64,000 nt of DNA from Tessaracoccus defluvii. Its GTDB lineage: Bacteria > Actinomycetota > Actinomycetes > Propionibacteriales > Propionibacteriaceae. A program made the translations under genes and the position numbers. Below the pieces are notes generated by a model. That model did not search any database. It saw only the letters and a program-made list of their open reading frames with translations, and had not been told where the DNA came from. Shown piece after piece: positions 48,824 through 58,448 of the stretch (within the stretch, counting starts at the first letter, position 1; each line of letters begins with the position of its first letter). The stretch lies in assembly GCF_014489575.1 (NCBI RefSeq), contig NZ_CP060789.1, positions 1,922,001 through 1,986,000 of the forward strand. Reading direction: 5' to 3'.

Positions 48824-50157
48824 TCAGCGCAGCGTGAGCACCGCCACGGGCTCGCCGCGCACCTGTTCCGGCACGACGACGACGCCGGAGCCGTCGAGCT
48901 CCGCCGCGATCCCGCCGCTCCAGACCCCCACCCCGCGGCCGGTCAACTCGGCGGGCAACTCCAGTTCACCGACGGCGGGATCGAGCAGATGCACGTGCAC
49001 CGTCTCCCCCGTCGTCGTGTAGGCGCGCGGAGCACCGGCCGGCTCGCCGGCGCGACGCCACGGGCGGGTGCCGTAGATCGCCTGCCCGTTGAGGCCCATC
49101 CAGCGCCCCAGCTCACGCATGGCGGCCAGCTGGAGCTCGGGGATCGAGCCGTCGGCGCGGGGGCCGACGTTGATGAGGAGGTTGCCGTTCTTGCTGACGA
49201 CGTCGACGAGCAGCCGGATCAGCTGCGCGCCTGACATGGAGCGGCTGGCGTCCTCGTCCTGGTTGTACCCGAAGGAGTACCCGAGCCCACGGGTCGCCTC
49301 CCAGACCGGCTCCATGATGTCCGGCACGTGCGAGTATTCGCGGGTGAGGAAGCCGTGGTACGGCACGCCCCAGCGGTCGTTGATGACGCCGTCGGGCACC
49401 GCCGCGTAGTAGCGGCGGAAGAGCGCGGCGAGAGAGTCGTCGTCGTCGTCCTTCCCGCCGTCGGGCCACTCGATGTCGTTCCACAGCACATCCGGGGAGA
49501 ACTTCTCGACCAGTTCGGTGAGCTGGGCCGCCGAGTAGCGGGAGAAGAGCTTGTCGTGGCGGCGGAAGCGGAACAGGTCGGTGTCCGACTCGATGGGTGG
49601 GAAGTCGCTGACGTGCCAGTCGAGCGCCCCGGAGTAGTAGACGCCGAAGCGGGCCCCGGCAGCGCGGGTGGCGTCGTGCAGTTCGCTGATCAGGTCGCGG
49701 CGGGGGCCGCGCCGGACCGAGTTGAACGCGGTGGTCGGCGTGTCCCAGAGGCAGAAGCCCTCGTGGTGCTTGGTCGTCGGGATGACGTAGCGGGCGCCCG
49801 CCCCGACCAGCTCGGAGACGAAGGCGTCGGCGTCGAACGCCTCGGCGTGCCACAGGTCGGCCAGGTCCTCGTAGCTGGTGCCCGTGCCGAAGACCCGCTG
49901 GTGCCGCTCCCAGGTGGGGCTGCCCGCGATGCGCACGGTGTTGCCGTACCACTCGGCGTACTGGTGATGCGTGTAGGCGTCCTCCGCGAGCACGCCACCC
50001 GGCCCGTGCGCCGTCGCCCACGCGGGGACGGAGTAGAGACCCCAATGGATGAAGAAGCCGAGCTTCGCGTCGCGGTACCAGTCGGGCATCCGCAGCTCGG
50101 GTAGGTCGGTGCGGCCGCTCCGAAGTCGGGGCCGGTGCGGGTCTCGAAGTTCAGCAT
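48824..50157 (-). CDS. GH29 alpha-L-fucosidase 1, frameshifted near the 5' end
   Basis: The long frame from 50089 (MPDWYRDAKLGFFIHWGLYS) covers the GH29 barrel. The predicted nucleophile is Asp205 in VLWNDIEWP, and PTTKHHEGFCLWD and KNGNLLINVGPRADGS are family signatures. The ATG at 50157 (MLNFETRTG) overlaps the stop of the M81 gene as in an operon. It is one frame off, needing one base between about 50107 and 50131. Restored length is ~443 residues with a C-terminal beta domain. Retaining exo-fucosidase, cytoplasmic (no signal peptide). Confidence 0.85.
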
Positions 50158-51719
50158 GCGGGGCTCTCCTCTCCCCGGCGGGTCACGACGGGGGTCAGGT
50201 CGGGATCGGATTCGGAGGTGTCGAACGGGTAGACGCCGGGCGCGAGGCGGTGGTGCCCGAGGCGCAGCAGGTCCTGGTCGACGCCGCCGGGGGTGAGCGC
50301 GAGGGTCCAGTCCTGCGCCAGGTCGTACAGCTCGGGTTCGAGGTAGCCGATCTTGACGATGACGATGTCGGCCTCCTCCGGGGTGAGCCCCAGCTGCCGG
50401 AAGTCGTCGAGGTGGTGGAACGGCTTGCGCCGCTCCGTGATGATGGCGTGCACCGAGCCGGCACGCACGACGACCTGGGTGCCGGCGACGGGGTCGCCGT
50501 CGGTCACCGAGAACACCTCTCCGGTCAGCGTGACGGGGCCTCGCGGGCCGGGGTCGACGCGGCCGCCGACATCGACGGTGACACGGACCCCCACGCCGGC
50601 CGCGGCCAGGGTGGCGACGGCGGCGGGGTCGAAGACCGACGCGTGGATGACGGTGCGGTCGCCGGCGGCGAGGTCGTCGCGGGTGAGCAGTTCGCCCAGC
50701 GTCCAGGACACGTCGCCGGCGCCGCCCGCCGTCGGATTGTCGCCGGAGTCGGAGATCAGGTACGGCCGGGCCGCGCCGGGCGCGAGGGCCAGGTCGAGGG
50801 CCTCGTGCAGTGTCGCGGTGGGCCCGACGAACACGAAGTCGGCACGCGCGTCCCAGTAGCGGCGGGCCAGCCGCTCGGCCTCACGTGCGATCACGCCCGT
50901 GTCGTCGCCGGTCACCACGACCGCGGCCTGGCAGCGGGGTTCGTCGGCCCAGGCGTAGCCGACCCAGATCGCGGCGTCCAGCACTCCGGGAAGTGCCTCG
51001 ACCTCGGGGACGGCGTCATAGATGCCCTTGGCGGGCTCGAGCCGGGTGCTGGTCTTCTCCCCCGGCAGCAGGACGGGCACCTGTCGCCAGGCCTTCCAGG
51101 GACGGCGGGCGAGCGGGTCGGCGCCGAGTTCGCCCCGCAGGCGGGTGAGCAGGTTGTACACCGCCCGCTCCTTGGTGTTCATCCAGTCCTCGTGCGGCGC
51201 CATCCGGTAACAGGTGATGAGGTCGACCGCGTCGAGCAGCGGCCGCGACACGTTGCCGTGCAGGTCCATGGAGGCCGACACGAGCGTGTCCGGCCCCAGC
51301 GCGTCGCGCACGGCGCCGGCCAGGTCGGCCTCCGCGTCGTCCAGGCCGATGACGCTCATCGCCCCGTGGATGTCGAGGAAGAGCGCGTCGAACGGCCCCT
51401 CGGAGGCGATCCCGTCGAGGATGGCCCGCTTCATCGCCGCGTACGTCTCCGGTGCGACGGCGCCGCCGGGCAACGAGCGCCCGTGCGTCAGCGGGACCCA
51501 GTCGGCTGCCTCGCGCAGGTCGCGGCTCTCGTCGAGGAAGGGGTAGTAGGCCAGCAGGTCGGGCCCGGTGCGGATCGTGAACGCCTCGTCGCCCGAGACG
51601 TGAGGCGAGAAGGTGCTGGACTCGATCGAGATGCCGGCGATCCCGATCCGGGGGGCCGCGAGGCCCCGCGGGTCGGCTGCGGGCAGGGGGCCCATCCAGA
51701 TCTGGTCTGCGGACGGCAT
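50151..51719 (-). CDS. M81 family (MlrC-like) metallopeptidase
   Basis: 522 residues, N-terminal DUF1485 plus the MlrC C-terminal domain. LFLDIHGAMSVIGLDDAEAD and SASMDLHGNVSRPLLDAVD hold the conserved Asp/His residues of the predicted zinc site, and the second domain includes SDSGDNPTAGGAGDVSW. The namesake degrades linearised microcystin peptides in sphingomonads; most homologues have unknown substrates. It is enclosed between the ROK kinase and GH29 in the fucoside ABC operon, so a carbohydrate-linked or amide substrate, for example a glycopeptide or N-acyl sugar, is plausible but unproven. Confidence 0.82.
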   Translation of the reverse strand: MPSADQIWMGPLPAADPRGLAAPRIGIAGISIESSTFSPHVSGDEAFTIRTGPDLLAYYPFLDESRDLREAADWVPLTHGRSLPGGAVAPETYAAMKRAILDGIASEGPFDALFLDIHGAMSVIGLDDAEADLAGAVRDALGPDTLVSASMDLHGNVSRPLLDAVDLITCYRMAPHEDWMNTKERAVYNLLTRLRGELGADPLARRPWKAWRQVPVLLPGEKTSTRLEPAKGIYDAVPEVEALPGVLDAAIWVGYAWADEPRCQAAVVVTGDDTGVIAREAERLARRYWDARADFVFVGPTATLHEALDLALAPGAARPYLISDSGDNPTAGGAGDVSWTLGELLTRDDLAAGDRTVIHASVFDPAAVATLAAAGVGVRVTVDVGGRVDPGPRGPVTLTGEVFSVTDGDPVAGTQVVVRAGSVHAIITERRKPFHHLDDFRQLGLTPEEADIVIVKIGYLEPELYDLAQDWTLALTPGGVDQDLLRLGHHRLAPGVYPFDTSESDPDLTPVVTRRGEESPAC

Positions 51720-51737
51720 GGTCGGTGTTTCTCCTGG

Positions 51738-52673
51738 TCAGGCAGCGGTGAGTAGACGGTGTCGCGCGGAGGCTGCGGCCCCGAGCGCGACGGCGTCGCC
51801 CCCGAGCGTGCCACGGACGACGGTGAGCGGTGCGCCAGAGACCGGCGGGTCGGTGCGCAGGGTGTCGAGGAGAGCCGGTTCGAGGAGATCCCAGGAGCGC
51901 GTCACTCCCCCGCCCACCACCACGGCGGTCAGGTCGAGGATCCCCGCAGCCACGACGCAGGCGAGCCCGAGCGCCCTGCCCGCCCCGCGGAACACGTCCA
52001 GCGCCTCGGCATCTCCGCCCCTGGCCAGGTCGGCGATCTGGGACGTGGTGCGGACGAAGCCGGTGGCCTCCAGGTAGCGCTGCTCGATCGACCGGCCGGA
52101 CGCCAGTGTCTCGAGGTGCCCGACCTGCCCGCAGGTGCAGACGTGGTGGCTGTAGCCGGGGGTGTGGCCGATCTCGCCCGCGGCGCCGGTCGGGCCGGAG
52201 CGCAGCTCACCGTCCAGCACCACCGCTCCGCCGACTCCCGTGCCGAGCATGACGCCGAGCACGTCAGCGGCTTCGGCCGCACCCCAGGCGACCTCGCCGA
52301 GGAGGAACGCGTTGACGTCGTTCTCGACGGCGGTGGGGGCCTGCAGCCGTCGTTCCATCTCGGGGCCGAGCGCGAACCCGGCCCAGCCGACGAACGTGTC
52401 GGATGCGGCGCGGATCACTCCGCTGCGCTGGTCGACGACCCCCGCCGCGCCGACGCCGGCCGCGAGCAGGGTGCTGCCGGTCTCGGCGAGCAGGCGCCGG
52501 ACGAGGCCGGCCGCGGCATCGGCCATCGCCGGGCCACCCTCGCGGGACGGCGCGGCGACGACCCCGCGGGCCACGACGTCGCCGTCGGGCAGCACGAGCA
52601 GCGCCGCGATCTTGGTGCCGCCTATGTCGATGCCTGCGAGCACCTCACGGGCGACTTCACTGGGTTCCTCCAC
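51738..52673 (-). CDS. ROK-family sugar kinase
   Basis: 311 residues without a DNA-binding domain, so a kinase rather than a regulator. The ATP phosphate motif GIDIGGTKIAAL, catalytic Asp in AVENDVNAFLLGE, and the zinc site with His and three Cys in GHTPGYSHHVCTCGQVGHLET are all present. It phosphorylates a hexose or N-acetylhexosamine in the cytoplasm, glucose being the default guess. It starts 1 bp after the stop of the second permease, so it is in the ABC operon and probably processes a sugar freed by the glycosidases. Confidence 0.88.
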   Translation of the reverse strand: MEEPSEVAREVLAGIDIGGTKIAALLVLPDGDVVARGVVAAPSREGGPAMADAAAGLVRRLLAETGSTLLAAGVGAAGVVDQRSGVIRAASDTFVGWAGFALGPEMERRLQAPTAVENDVNAFLLGEVAWGAAEAADVLGVMLGTGVGGAVVLDGELRSGPTGAAGEIGHTPGYSHHVCTCGQVGHLETLASGRSIEQRYLEATGFVRTTSQIADLARGGDAEALDVFRGAGRALGLACVVAAGILDLTAVVVGGGVTRSWDLLEPALLDTLRTDPPVSGAPLTVVRGTLGGDAVALGAAASARHRLLTAA

Positions 52674-52674
52674 G

Positions 52675-53607
52675 TCACCGTCCTCCGAGGCCGGCCATGG
52701 CGATGCCCTTGACCAGGTGCTTCTGCAGGACGATCACGAGCAGCGTGGTGGGGACCATCGAGATGATCGCGGCGGCCATCTGCAGGTCCCAGCGGGTGCC
52801 GGTGAGGCCCGAGAACGTGGCCAGGCCGACCGGCAGCGTGCCGTGGGCCTTGTAGTCGACGGTCACGATGAGCGGCCAGAGGTAGCTGTTCCAGAACGAC
52901 AGGAACGTGAACACCGACAGCACGGCCAGCGCCGACTTCGACAGCGGCAGCATGATGAGCAGGAAGGTGCGGATGGGGCCGGCGCCGTCGACGCGGGCAG
53001 CCTCCTCCATCTCCAGGGGGATGCCGCGGAAGAACTGCCGCATCAGGAAGGTGCCGAACGCGCCGAACGCGAACGGGAAGATGAGGGCCTGGTAGGTGTC
53101 GACCCAGTCGAACCACTGCATGACCTGGAACATGGGGATGACAAGCACCTCTGCCGGGACCATGAGCGTGGCGAGGAACGCGATGAAGACGACGTCCCTG
53201 CCCTTCCAGCGCAGCCGGCCGAACGCATACCCGGCGCAGGCCGAGACGGTGAGCACCACGAGGGTGCCCGCGACGGCGATGAACAGCGAGTTGCCGATGT
53301 AGGTCCAGAAGGGGCCGAACTTGAAGACGTCGACGAAGTTCGACCACCGGACCTCGGATCCGATGAGGCGCGGCGGCATGGCGAACATCTCGCCGTTGGG
53401 CTTGAGCGCCGAGAAGAAGGCGTAGACCAGCGGCAGCATGAACAGCGCGGCGGCGAGATAGATCGTGACGTGCGCGAGCACCAGTCGGACACGCTGACCG
53501 GCGCTGAGCGGGGCACGGGCGCGTGACGGCTGGGCCGGCGTCCGGTCGTCGCCGCCGTCGTCGAGGGCGTGCATGGCCCGCTCGGAGAGATCCTGATCAA
53601 TGCTCAT
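52675..53607 (-). CDS. carbohydrate ABC transporter permease, MalG type
   Basis: 310 residues, six transmembrane helices (the first at about 48-70). The EAA loop EEAARVDGAGPIRTFLLIML couples to the ATPase. CUT1-family permease for oligosaccharides. The ~35-residue hydrophilic N-terminus is typical. It overlaps the upstream permease by 11 bp. No ATPase gene lies in the operon, so a shared MsmK/MsiK-type ATPase elsewhere in the genome is expected. Confidence 0.92.
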   Translation of the reverse strand: MSIDQDLSERAMHALDDGGDDRTPAQPSRARAPLSAGQRVRLVLAHVTIYLAAALFMLPLVYAFFSALKPNGEMFAMPPRLIGSEVRWSNFVDVFKFGPFWTYIGNSLFIAVAGTLVVLTVSACAGYAFGRLRWKGRDVVFIAFLATLMVPAEVLVIPMFQVMQWFDWVDTYQALIFPFAFGAFGTFLMRQFFRGIPLEMEEAARVDGAGPIRTFLLIMLPLSKSALAVLSVFTFLSFWNSYLWPLIVTVDYKAHGTLPVGLATFSGLTGTRWDLQMAAAIISMVPTTLLVIVLQKHLVKGIAMAGLGGR

Positions 53608-54505
53608 AGTGCACCCACTTCTTCTGGGCCCCGAACTGCAGCGCGGTGATGAGGATAATCAACGCGAACAGGATCCAGGCTCCGGCCGCGGCCAGGCCGA
53701 GGTCCTGGAACTTGAAGCCCTGGTTGTAGATCCACATGACCAAGGGGAGGGTGGCGTTGCCGGGACCGCCGCCGGTGAGCAGCTGCGGCTGCGCGAAGAC
53801 CTGCAGCGACGTGATCATCGTCATCACGGCGGCGAAGAAGATCGACGGCGAGATCATCGGCAGGATGATGCTCCAGGTCACTCGCCAGCCCGAGGCGCCG
53901 TCGATCGCGGCCGCCTCCAGCACGGAGTCCGGCAGCTGCTCGAGCGCGGCGGAGAAGATCAGCATGTTGTAGCCGAGCCCCTGCCAGACGCTCATGACGA
54001 CGACCATGATCATGGCCCAGTTCTTGTCGGCGAGGAAGTTGGGCAGCTGCACGCCGAACCAGCTGGTGGCGATGCCGTTGAAGAGGCCCTGGGGCTGCAG
54101 CAGCATCTTCCAGACCAGCACGTTGGCCACCATGGGGGTCACGACCGGGATGAAGAAGAGGACGCGCAGAGCATTGCGGCCGCGGATCCTCGGGCCGAGC
54201 CCGATCGCGAGCAGCAGGGACAAGATGATGTTGGCGGGCACGTAGAGCACCGTGAACACCAGGGAGTTACGCAGGGCAGGGAGGAAGTTGGGCTCCTCCA
54301 GCAGCTTGGCGTAGTTGGCTCCTCCGTTGAAGGTCCGCTCGCCGAACGTCGGCCAGTCGAAGAAGCTCATCACGATGGACAAGACGACCGGCACGATCGT
54401 GAACAGGGCGAGGCCCACCAGGGCTGGGCTTGCGAAGCCCAGCGCCTGGCGCGCCTCGATCCTGGCGAGCTTCCCGCGAGATGACCGCGCGGTAGTCGTT
54501 GTCAT
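53597..54505 (-). CDS. carbohydrate ABC transporter permease, MalF type
   Basis: 302 residues with six predicted helices (the first at 26-48). The EAA motif is EAAAIDGASGWRVTWSIILP. This is the partner of the MalG-type permease that follows and overlaps it. The stop codon of the binding-protein gene lies 8 bp upstream of its start. Confidence 0.92.
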   Translation of the reverse strand: MTTTTARSSRGKLARIEARQALGFASPALVGLALFTIVPVVLSIVMSFFDWPTFGERTFNGGANYAKLLEEPNFLPALRNSLVFTVLYVPANIILSLLLAIGLGPRIRGRNALRVLFFIPVVTPMVANVLVWKMLLQPQGLFNGIATSWFGVQLPNFLADKNWAMIMVVVMSVWQGLGYNMLIFSAALEQLPDSVLEAAAIDGASGWRVTWSIILPMISPSIFFAAVMTMITSLQVFAQPQLLTGGGPGNATLPLVMWIYNQGFKFQDLGLAAAGAWILFALIILITALQFGAQKKWVHYEH

Positions 54506-54513
54506 CGGTCGAC

Positions 54514-55796
54514 TCAGCTCCCGAACTGCTGCTGAGCGGTCTCGAGCACGGTCTTCATGTCGGCCTGCCCGTTGTAGACGCTGACCAGCTCCGGCTGGAC
54601 GAACGTGTCGACCTTGGCCCAGTTGTCGGAGACGTACTGGCCCTGGACGTTGGCGAACGCGGCCTCGAACACGGCCTTCACGTCGTCGCGGTAGGCCTCA
54701 TCGAGCGACTCGAAGTAGAGCGGCTGGCTCTCGGCGCGGGCCGGGTAGCTACGGCCGGACGAGGCGATCGAATCCTGCGAGTCCTTGCTGAGCAGCGAGC
54801 CGAGCACCTTCAGCGCCGCCTCCTTGTTGTCGCAGTTCTTGGCGATGCCGTAGCCCGAGCCGAGGACAAGGCTCAGGTTGCCCTTGTCGCCGCTGGGCAG
54901 CGGGCCATGCCCGCCTTGAAGCCGGCGTCGTTGGTCAGGTAGCCGACGGCGTTCCAGGTGCCGTCGACGGCCATGGCGGCGTTCTCGCCGCTGAACTGGT
55001 TCTCGCCCCAGCCGGTGTCCGAGGCGGAGGCGACCGGGGAGGCGACCTTCTGCTCGGTCACGAGGCCGGCGTACCAGGCCGCGGCGTCGAGGAACGCCGG
55101 GTCGGTGAGCTGCAGCTTGCCGTCCTGCGTGACGGGCTGGACGCCTGCCTTGGCGATCGGGAGCGCCTGCCACTGGAAGCCGCCCATGCCGATGCCGAAG
55201 CCGTACTTGCCGTCCTTCGTCGCGGCCTTGGCTGCGGCCTCGAAGTCGTCGAAGGTCCAGCCGATCTCGGGGATCTTCGCGCCGGCTGCGGTGAGCTGGT
55301 CCTCGTTGTAGTAGGTCACCATGGTGGCGACGTCGAACGGAAGGCCGTAGAGATTGCCCTTGTTCTGGAGGATCTCGGTGGCCCCGGGGGCGAAGTCGGA
55401 CACGGCCAGGCCGGCCGTCTTCAGGTCGTCCTCGGTGAGGGCGGCGAAGCCCTCGGTGTAGCTGGCCAGCATGCCGGAGTTCATGCCCGTGACACAGGCC
55501 ATGTTGTTCGAGGCCATGTTGGTGGTCAGCTTCGTGAAGAAGTCACCCCAGGGTGCGGTGCGGAGCTCGACCTTGATGTCGGGGTTCTGCTTCTTCACGA
55601 CGTCCATCTGGGCTTCGAGGGCGGCGGTGTCATCCTCGCTGCCTGCCCACATGTCGACGACGATGGTGGCACCGGCATCGCCGCCACCGCCCGTGGTGGC
55701 CCCGGGAGACGGGGTGCCGCCTCCGCCGCCGCACGCCGTCAACGCGATCGCGGCACCCGTGGCCAGTGCCACTGCGCCCATGCGAATCTTCTTCAT
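54514..55796 (-). CDS. sugar-binding lipoprotein of the ABC transporter, frameshifted
   Basis: ATG at 55796 behind AAGGAGGAAAG. The lipobox LTAC at residues 19-22 predicts lipid anchoring outside the membrane. The N-terminal 300 residues (to GFKAGM) are in one frame, and [20 protein letters not shown] to the end in the next. One missing G at about 54904-54906 joins them into ~427 residues, usual for CUT1 binding proteins. It begins the SBP-permease-permease-ROK-M81-GH29 operon and should bind the imported fucosylated oligosaccharide. Confidence 0.85.
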
Positions 55797-56004
55797 TGAC
55801 TTTCCTCCTTGAAAGGTTGTGGGGGTTATTTCGACCATCGAACCAACTTCCCACGGTTCTGAATGAAGTTATCGTGGCATGACGGAGCACGGAACGGAAG
55901 GGGGTCCACGAATGTTATGAAACGGTGACCTTACCCCGGGGGCCTCTCGACACGACAACGGTGGATGACTTACCCTGAACTTAGTTCGATCACGAAGGAA
56001 CAAT
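55797..56004. promoter_or_regulatory. divergent promoter/operator region between the ABC operon and its ROK regulator
   Basis: Two inverted repeats stand out: GAACC-N10-GGTTC (55840-55859) before the binding-protein gene and GAAC-TTA-GTTC (55977-55987) 18 bp before the regulator start. Both share the GAAC half-site and are candidate ROK operators. No clear -35/-10 pair is assigned. Confidence 0.4.
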
Positions 56005-57138
56005 ATGCCGATTCCCCGCGAGACTGCCGCAGACGGGCACAGCCAGCGGATCCTCGAGCTTGTCGCCAGCGGTGAGGCCGGCTCCCGCAGCGAGCTCGCC
56101 GAGGTGCTCGGGCTCGCCCCTCGACGGTCGGGCTGCGCGTCCAGGGGCTCCTCGACGCCGGGCTGCTGCATGAGGGGGGTGCGGGCAAGTCCCGGGGCGG
56201 CCGCCGTCCGCGGGTGCTGCGGGTCACGGAGGGGCAGGGCGAGGTGCTGACCGTCGACCTCGGCGGCGGGCACGCCCGGCTGGGGCGCCACGGTCTCAGC
56301 GGCGCGCTGCTGGAGTCGGTGATGATCCCGCTGACGCTGGCCGACGGCCCGGTGCCGACCCTGGAGACGGTGGCCGCGGCCCTCGACGAGTTCCACGACG
56401 CGCCGATCCGCGCCATCGGCGTCTCCCTGCCGGGCCCGGTCAATCCCGATCTCGGCGGGGTCGATCAGCCCTCGCGCATGCCGGGTTGGCAGGGGTACAA
56501 CGTGCGCGACCACCTGACGGAGCGGTTCGGCGTGAGGGTCGCCGTCGACAACGACGCGAACCTCGCGGCCCTCGGCGAACACCGGCAGCGGCTCGGGCTC
56601 GCCCACCACTCCATCACCGTCAAGGCGGGGACCGCCATCGGCTCGGGCATCATCGTCGACGGGCGGCTGCACCACGGGGCCACCTCCGCCGCCGGCGACA
56701 TCACGCACACCCGGATCGACACCGACGAGGAGGTCCCCTGCTCCTGCGGCAACCTCAACTGCCTGGAGACGGTGGCCAGCGGCGCCGGGGTCGTGCGGCA
56801 GCTGCGCGCGGTCGGCTACGACGTCTCCACCACTGAGGAGGCGCTCGCCCTGGCCCGCGACGCGGACGTCACCGCGACGAGGCTCGTCCGGGGGCCGGCA
56901 CGCATCTCGGCCAGGTGCTCTCCGGCGTCGTGAACTTCTTCAACCCCCACGCCGTGTTCCTCACCGGCTCGATGAGCTCGTCGGAGCCGTTCCTCGCGGC
57001 CGTCCGCAGCCGGGTGTACGCCAGCTGCCACCCGCTCGTCACGCAGACGCTGCGGATAGAGGCCGCCCGCACGGGCGCCGACGCCGTCCTGCTCGGGGCG
57101 GCGGCACTGGCCCTCGAGGACCTTCCCCTGGCCCCTGA
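56005..57138 (+). CDS. ROK-family transcriptional repressor, frameshifted at two or three sites
   Basis: N-terminal winged-helix (HSQRILELVASGEAGSRSEL, then STVGLRVQGLLDAGLL) and a C-terminal ROK domain with VDLGGGHARLG, VAVDNDANLAALGE and the zinc Cys cluster CSCGNLNCLE. Missing single bases are inferred in the C run at 56117-56120 and the G run at 56890-56894. A third in 57131-57135 would place the stop at 57136-57138, sharing TGATCA with the convergent GH29 stop. Restored ~378 residues. Divergent to the ABC operon, so its likely repressor, with a sugar effector. Confidence 0.78.
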
Positions 57139-58395
57139 TCAGGCCAGCGTCAGCTCGATGACGGGGATGAGCACGTCCGGGCGCTGCACGGGCAGGTGCA
57201 CCGTCAGGGTGCCCTCGGCCTCACCTGCGGGCGTCATGTGGGACGCCTGCTGTGAGGGGTCGCTGACGGAGGTCCTGAGCCACGATCCGTCGTTCAGGAG
57301 CCGTGCGTAGCTGACCTTGCCCGCAAGCTCAGGCAGGTGGACGAAGCCCAGCGGCCAGGCGTGCAGGTGCAGGTAGAGGCGGTTGCCGCGCAACGTGTAG
57401 ACGCCCTCCCGCGGCGGAGAGAAGGGGGCATGCCCGCATCCGACGACGGCGTCGCGGTGCAGGTCCATCCACTCCCCCAGCTCGGCAAGGGTCGCCGCGT
57501 CGTGCGGCGTGATCGCCCCGCGGCCGTCGGGGCCGATGTTGAGCAGCATGTTGCCGTCCATGGAGACGGAGTCGGCGAGCATCTGCGCCAACAGCACCGC
57601 CGGCTTGTGGTCGACGTTGTCCCGGTGGTAGCCCCACGACCCGTTCATCGTCTGGCACGCCTCCCACACCTGCGGCACGCCGTCGCGCTCGAGTGGTTGG
57701 GTCGGCTGGTACTGCTCCGGGGTCACGAAGTCGGCGGGGATGCCGAGGCGGTCGTTGATCAGCATGTCGGGCTGCAGCTCGCGGCACATCGCGAGCAGCG
57801 CCTCGGCGCCCCAGTCCTCCGGGCCCTTGCCGCGCCAGCCCTGCTTCGTCTCCGGGTAGGTGAAGTCGTAGAAGAGATAGTCGATGGGCCCGTAGCCGGT
57901 GAGCAGCTCGCGGACCTGGCCGTGCAGGAACTCCCGGTAGCGAGCCATGTCGCGGCCCTCGTTGAGCGCCTCGCCGGCCGGGTCGTCGCGGAGGGGGTGG
58001 ACCCAGTCGACGGTGAAGTCGGGGTGGTGCCAGTCGATGAGCGAGTGGTAGAGCCCCACGCGGAGCCCCGCCACCCGGGCGGCGTCGACGAACTCGCGGA
58101 CCAGGTCGCGGCCGCAGGCGACCTGCGAGGAGTAGTCAGTCAGCGCGGAGTCCCACAGCGCGAAGCCCTCGTGGTGCTTCGTGGTGAGGACGACGTATCC
58201 CATGCCCGCCGCCTTGGCCGCCGCCACGATGGCGCCCGCGTCAAAGCGGTCGGGGTCGAAGTGGTCGAAGTACTGCTGGTACTCGGCGTCGGTGAGACGC
58301 TCGTAGTTGCGGACCCACTCGTGCCGGGCGGCAGCGCTGTAGAGGCCGAAGTGGACAAAGAGACCGAACCGGGCGTCGGTGAACCAGTGCGACAT
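57139..58395 (-). CDS. GH29 alpha-L-fucosidase 2
   Basis: 418 residues from the ATG at 58395. ARFGLFVHFGLYSAAARHEW, LTTKHHEGFALWDS and MDGNMLLNIGPDGRG are GH29 signatures. The predicted nucleophile is Asp177 in YLFYDFTYP. It is shorter and clearly different from the other GH29 of this locus (YDF versus WND context), suggesting a different linkage preference. No signal peptide. It ends against the ROK regulator and has its own upstream region, with no obvious operator. Confidence 0.88.
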   Translation of the reverse strand: MSHWFTDARFGLFVHFGLYSAAARHEWVRNYERLTDAEYQQYFDHFDPDRFDAGAIVAAAKAAGMGYVVLTTKHHEGFALWDSALTDYSSQVACGRDLVREFVDAARVAGLRVGLYHSLIDWHHPDFTVDWVHPLRDDPAGEALNEGRDMARYREFLHGQVRELLTGYGPIDYLFYDFTYPETKQGWRGKGPEDWGAEALLAMCRELQPDMLINDRLGIPADFVTPEQYQPTQPLERDGVPQVWEACQTMNGSWGYHRDNVDHKPAVLLAQMLADSVSMDGNMLLNIGPDGRGAITPHDAATLAELGEWMDLHRDAVVGCGHAPFSPPREGVYTLRGNRLYLHLHAWPLGFVHLPELAGKVSYARLLNDGSWLRTSVSDPSQQASHMTPAGEAEGTLTVHLPVQRPDVLIPVIELTLA

Positions 58396-58448
58396 TGCAG
58401 CTCCTGAGTCGGGGGCAGCCGTCATTGTGGCAGGTCCGCCGACTCCCG

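Noticed and set aside
51738..52673. Second ROK transcriptional regulator
   Set aside because: It has no N-terminal helix-turn-helix and starts directly with the ATP-binding motif, so it is a kinase.
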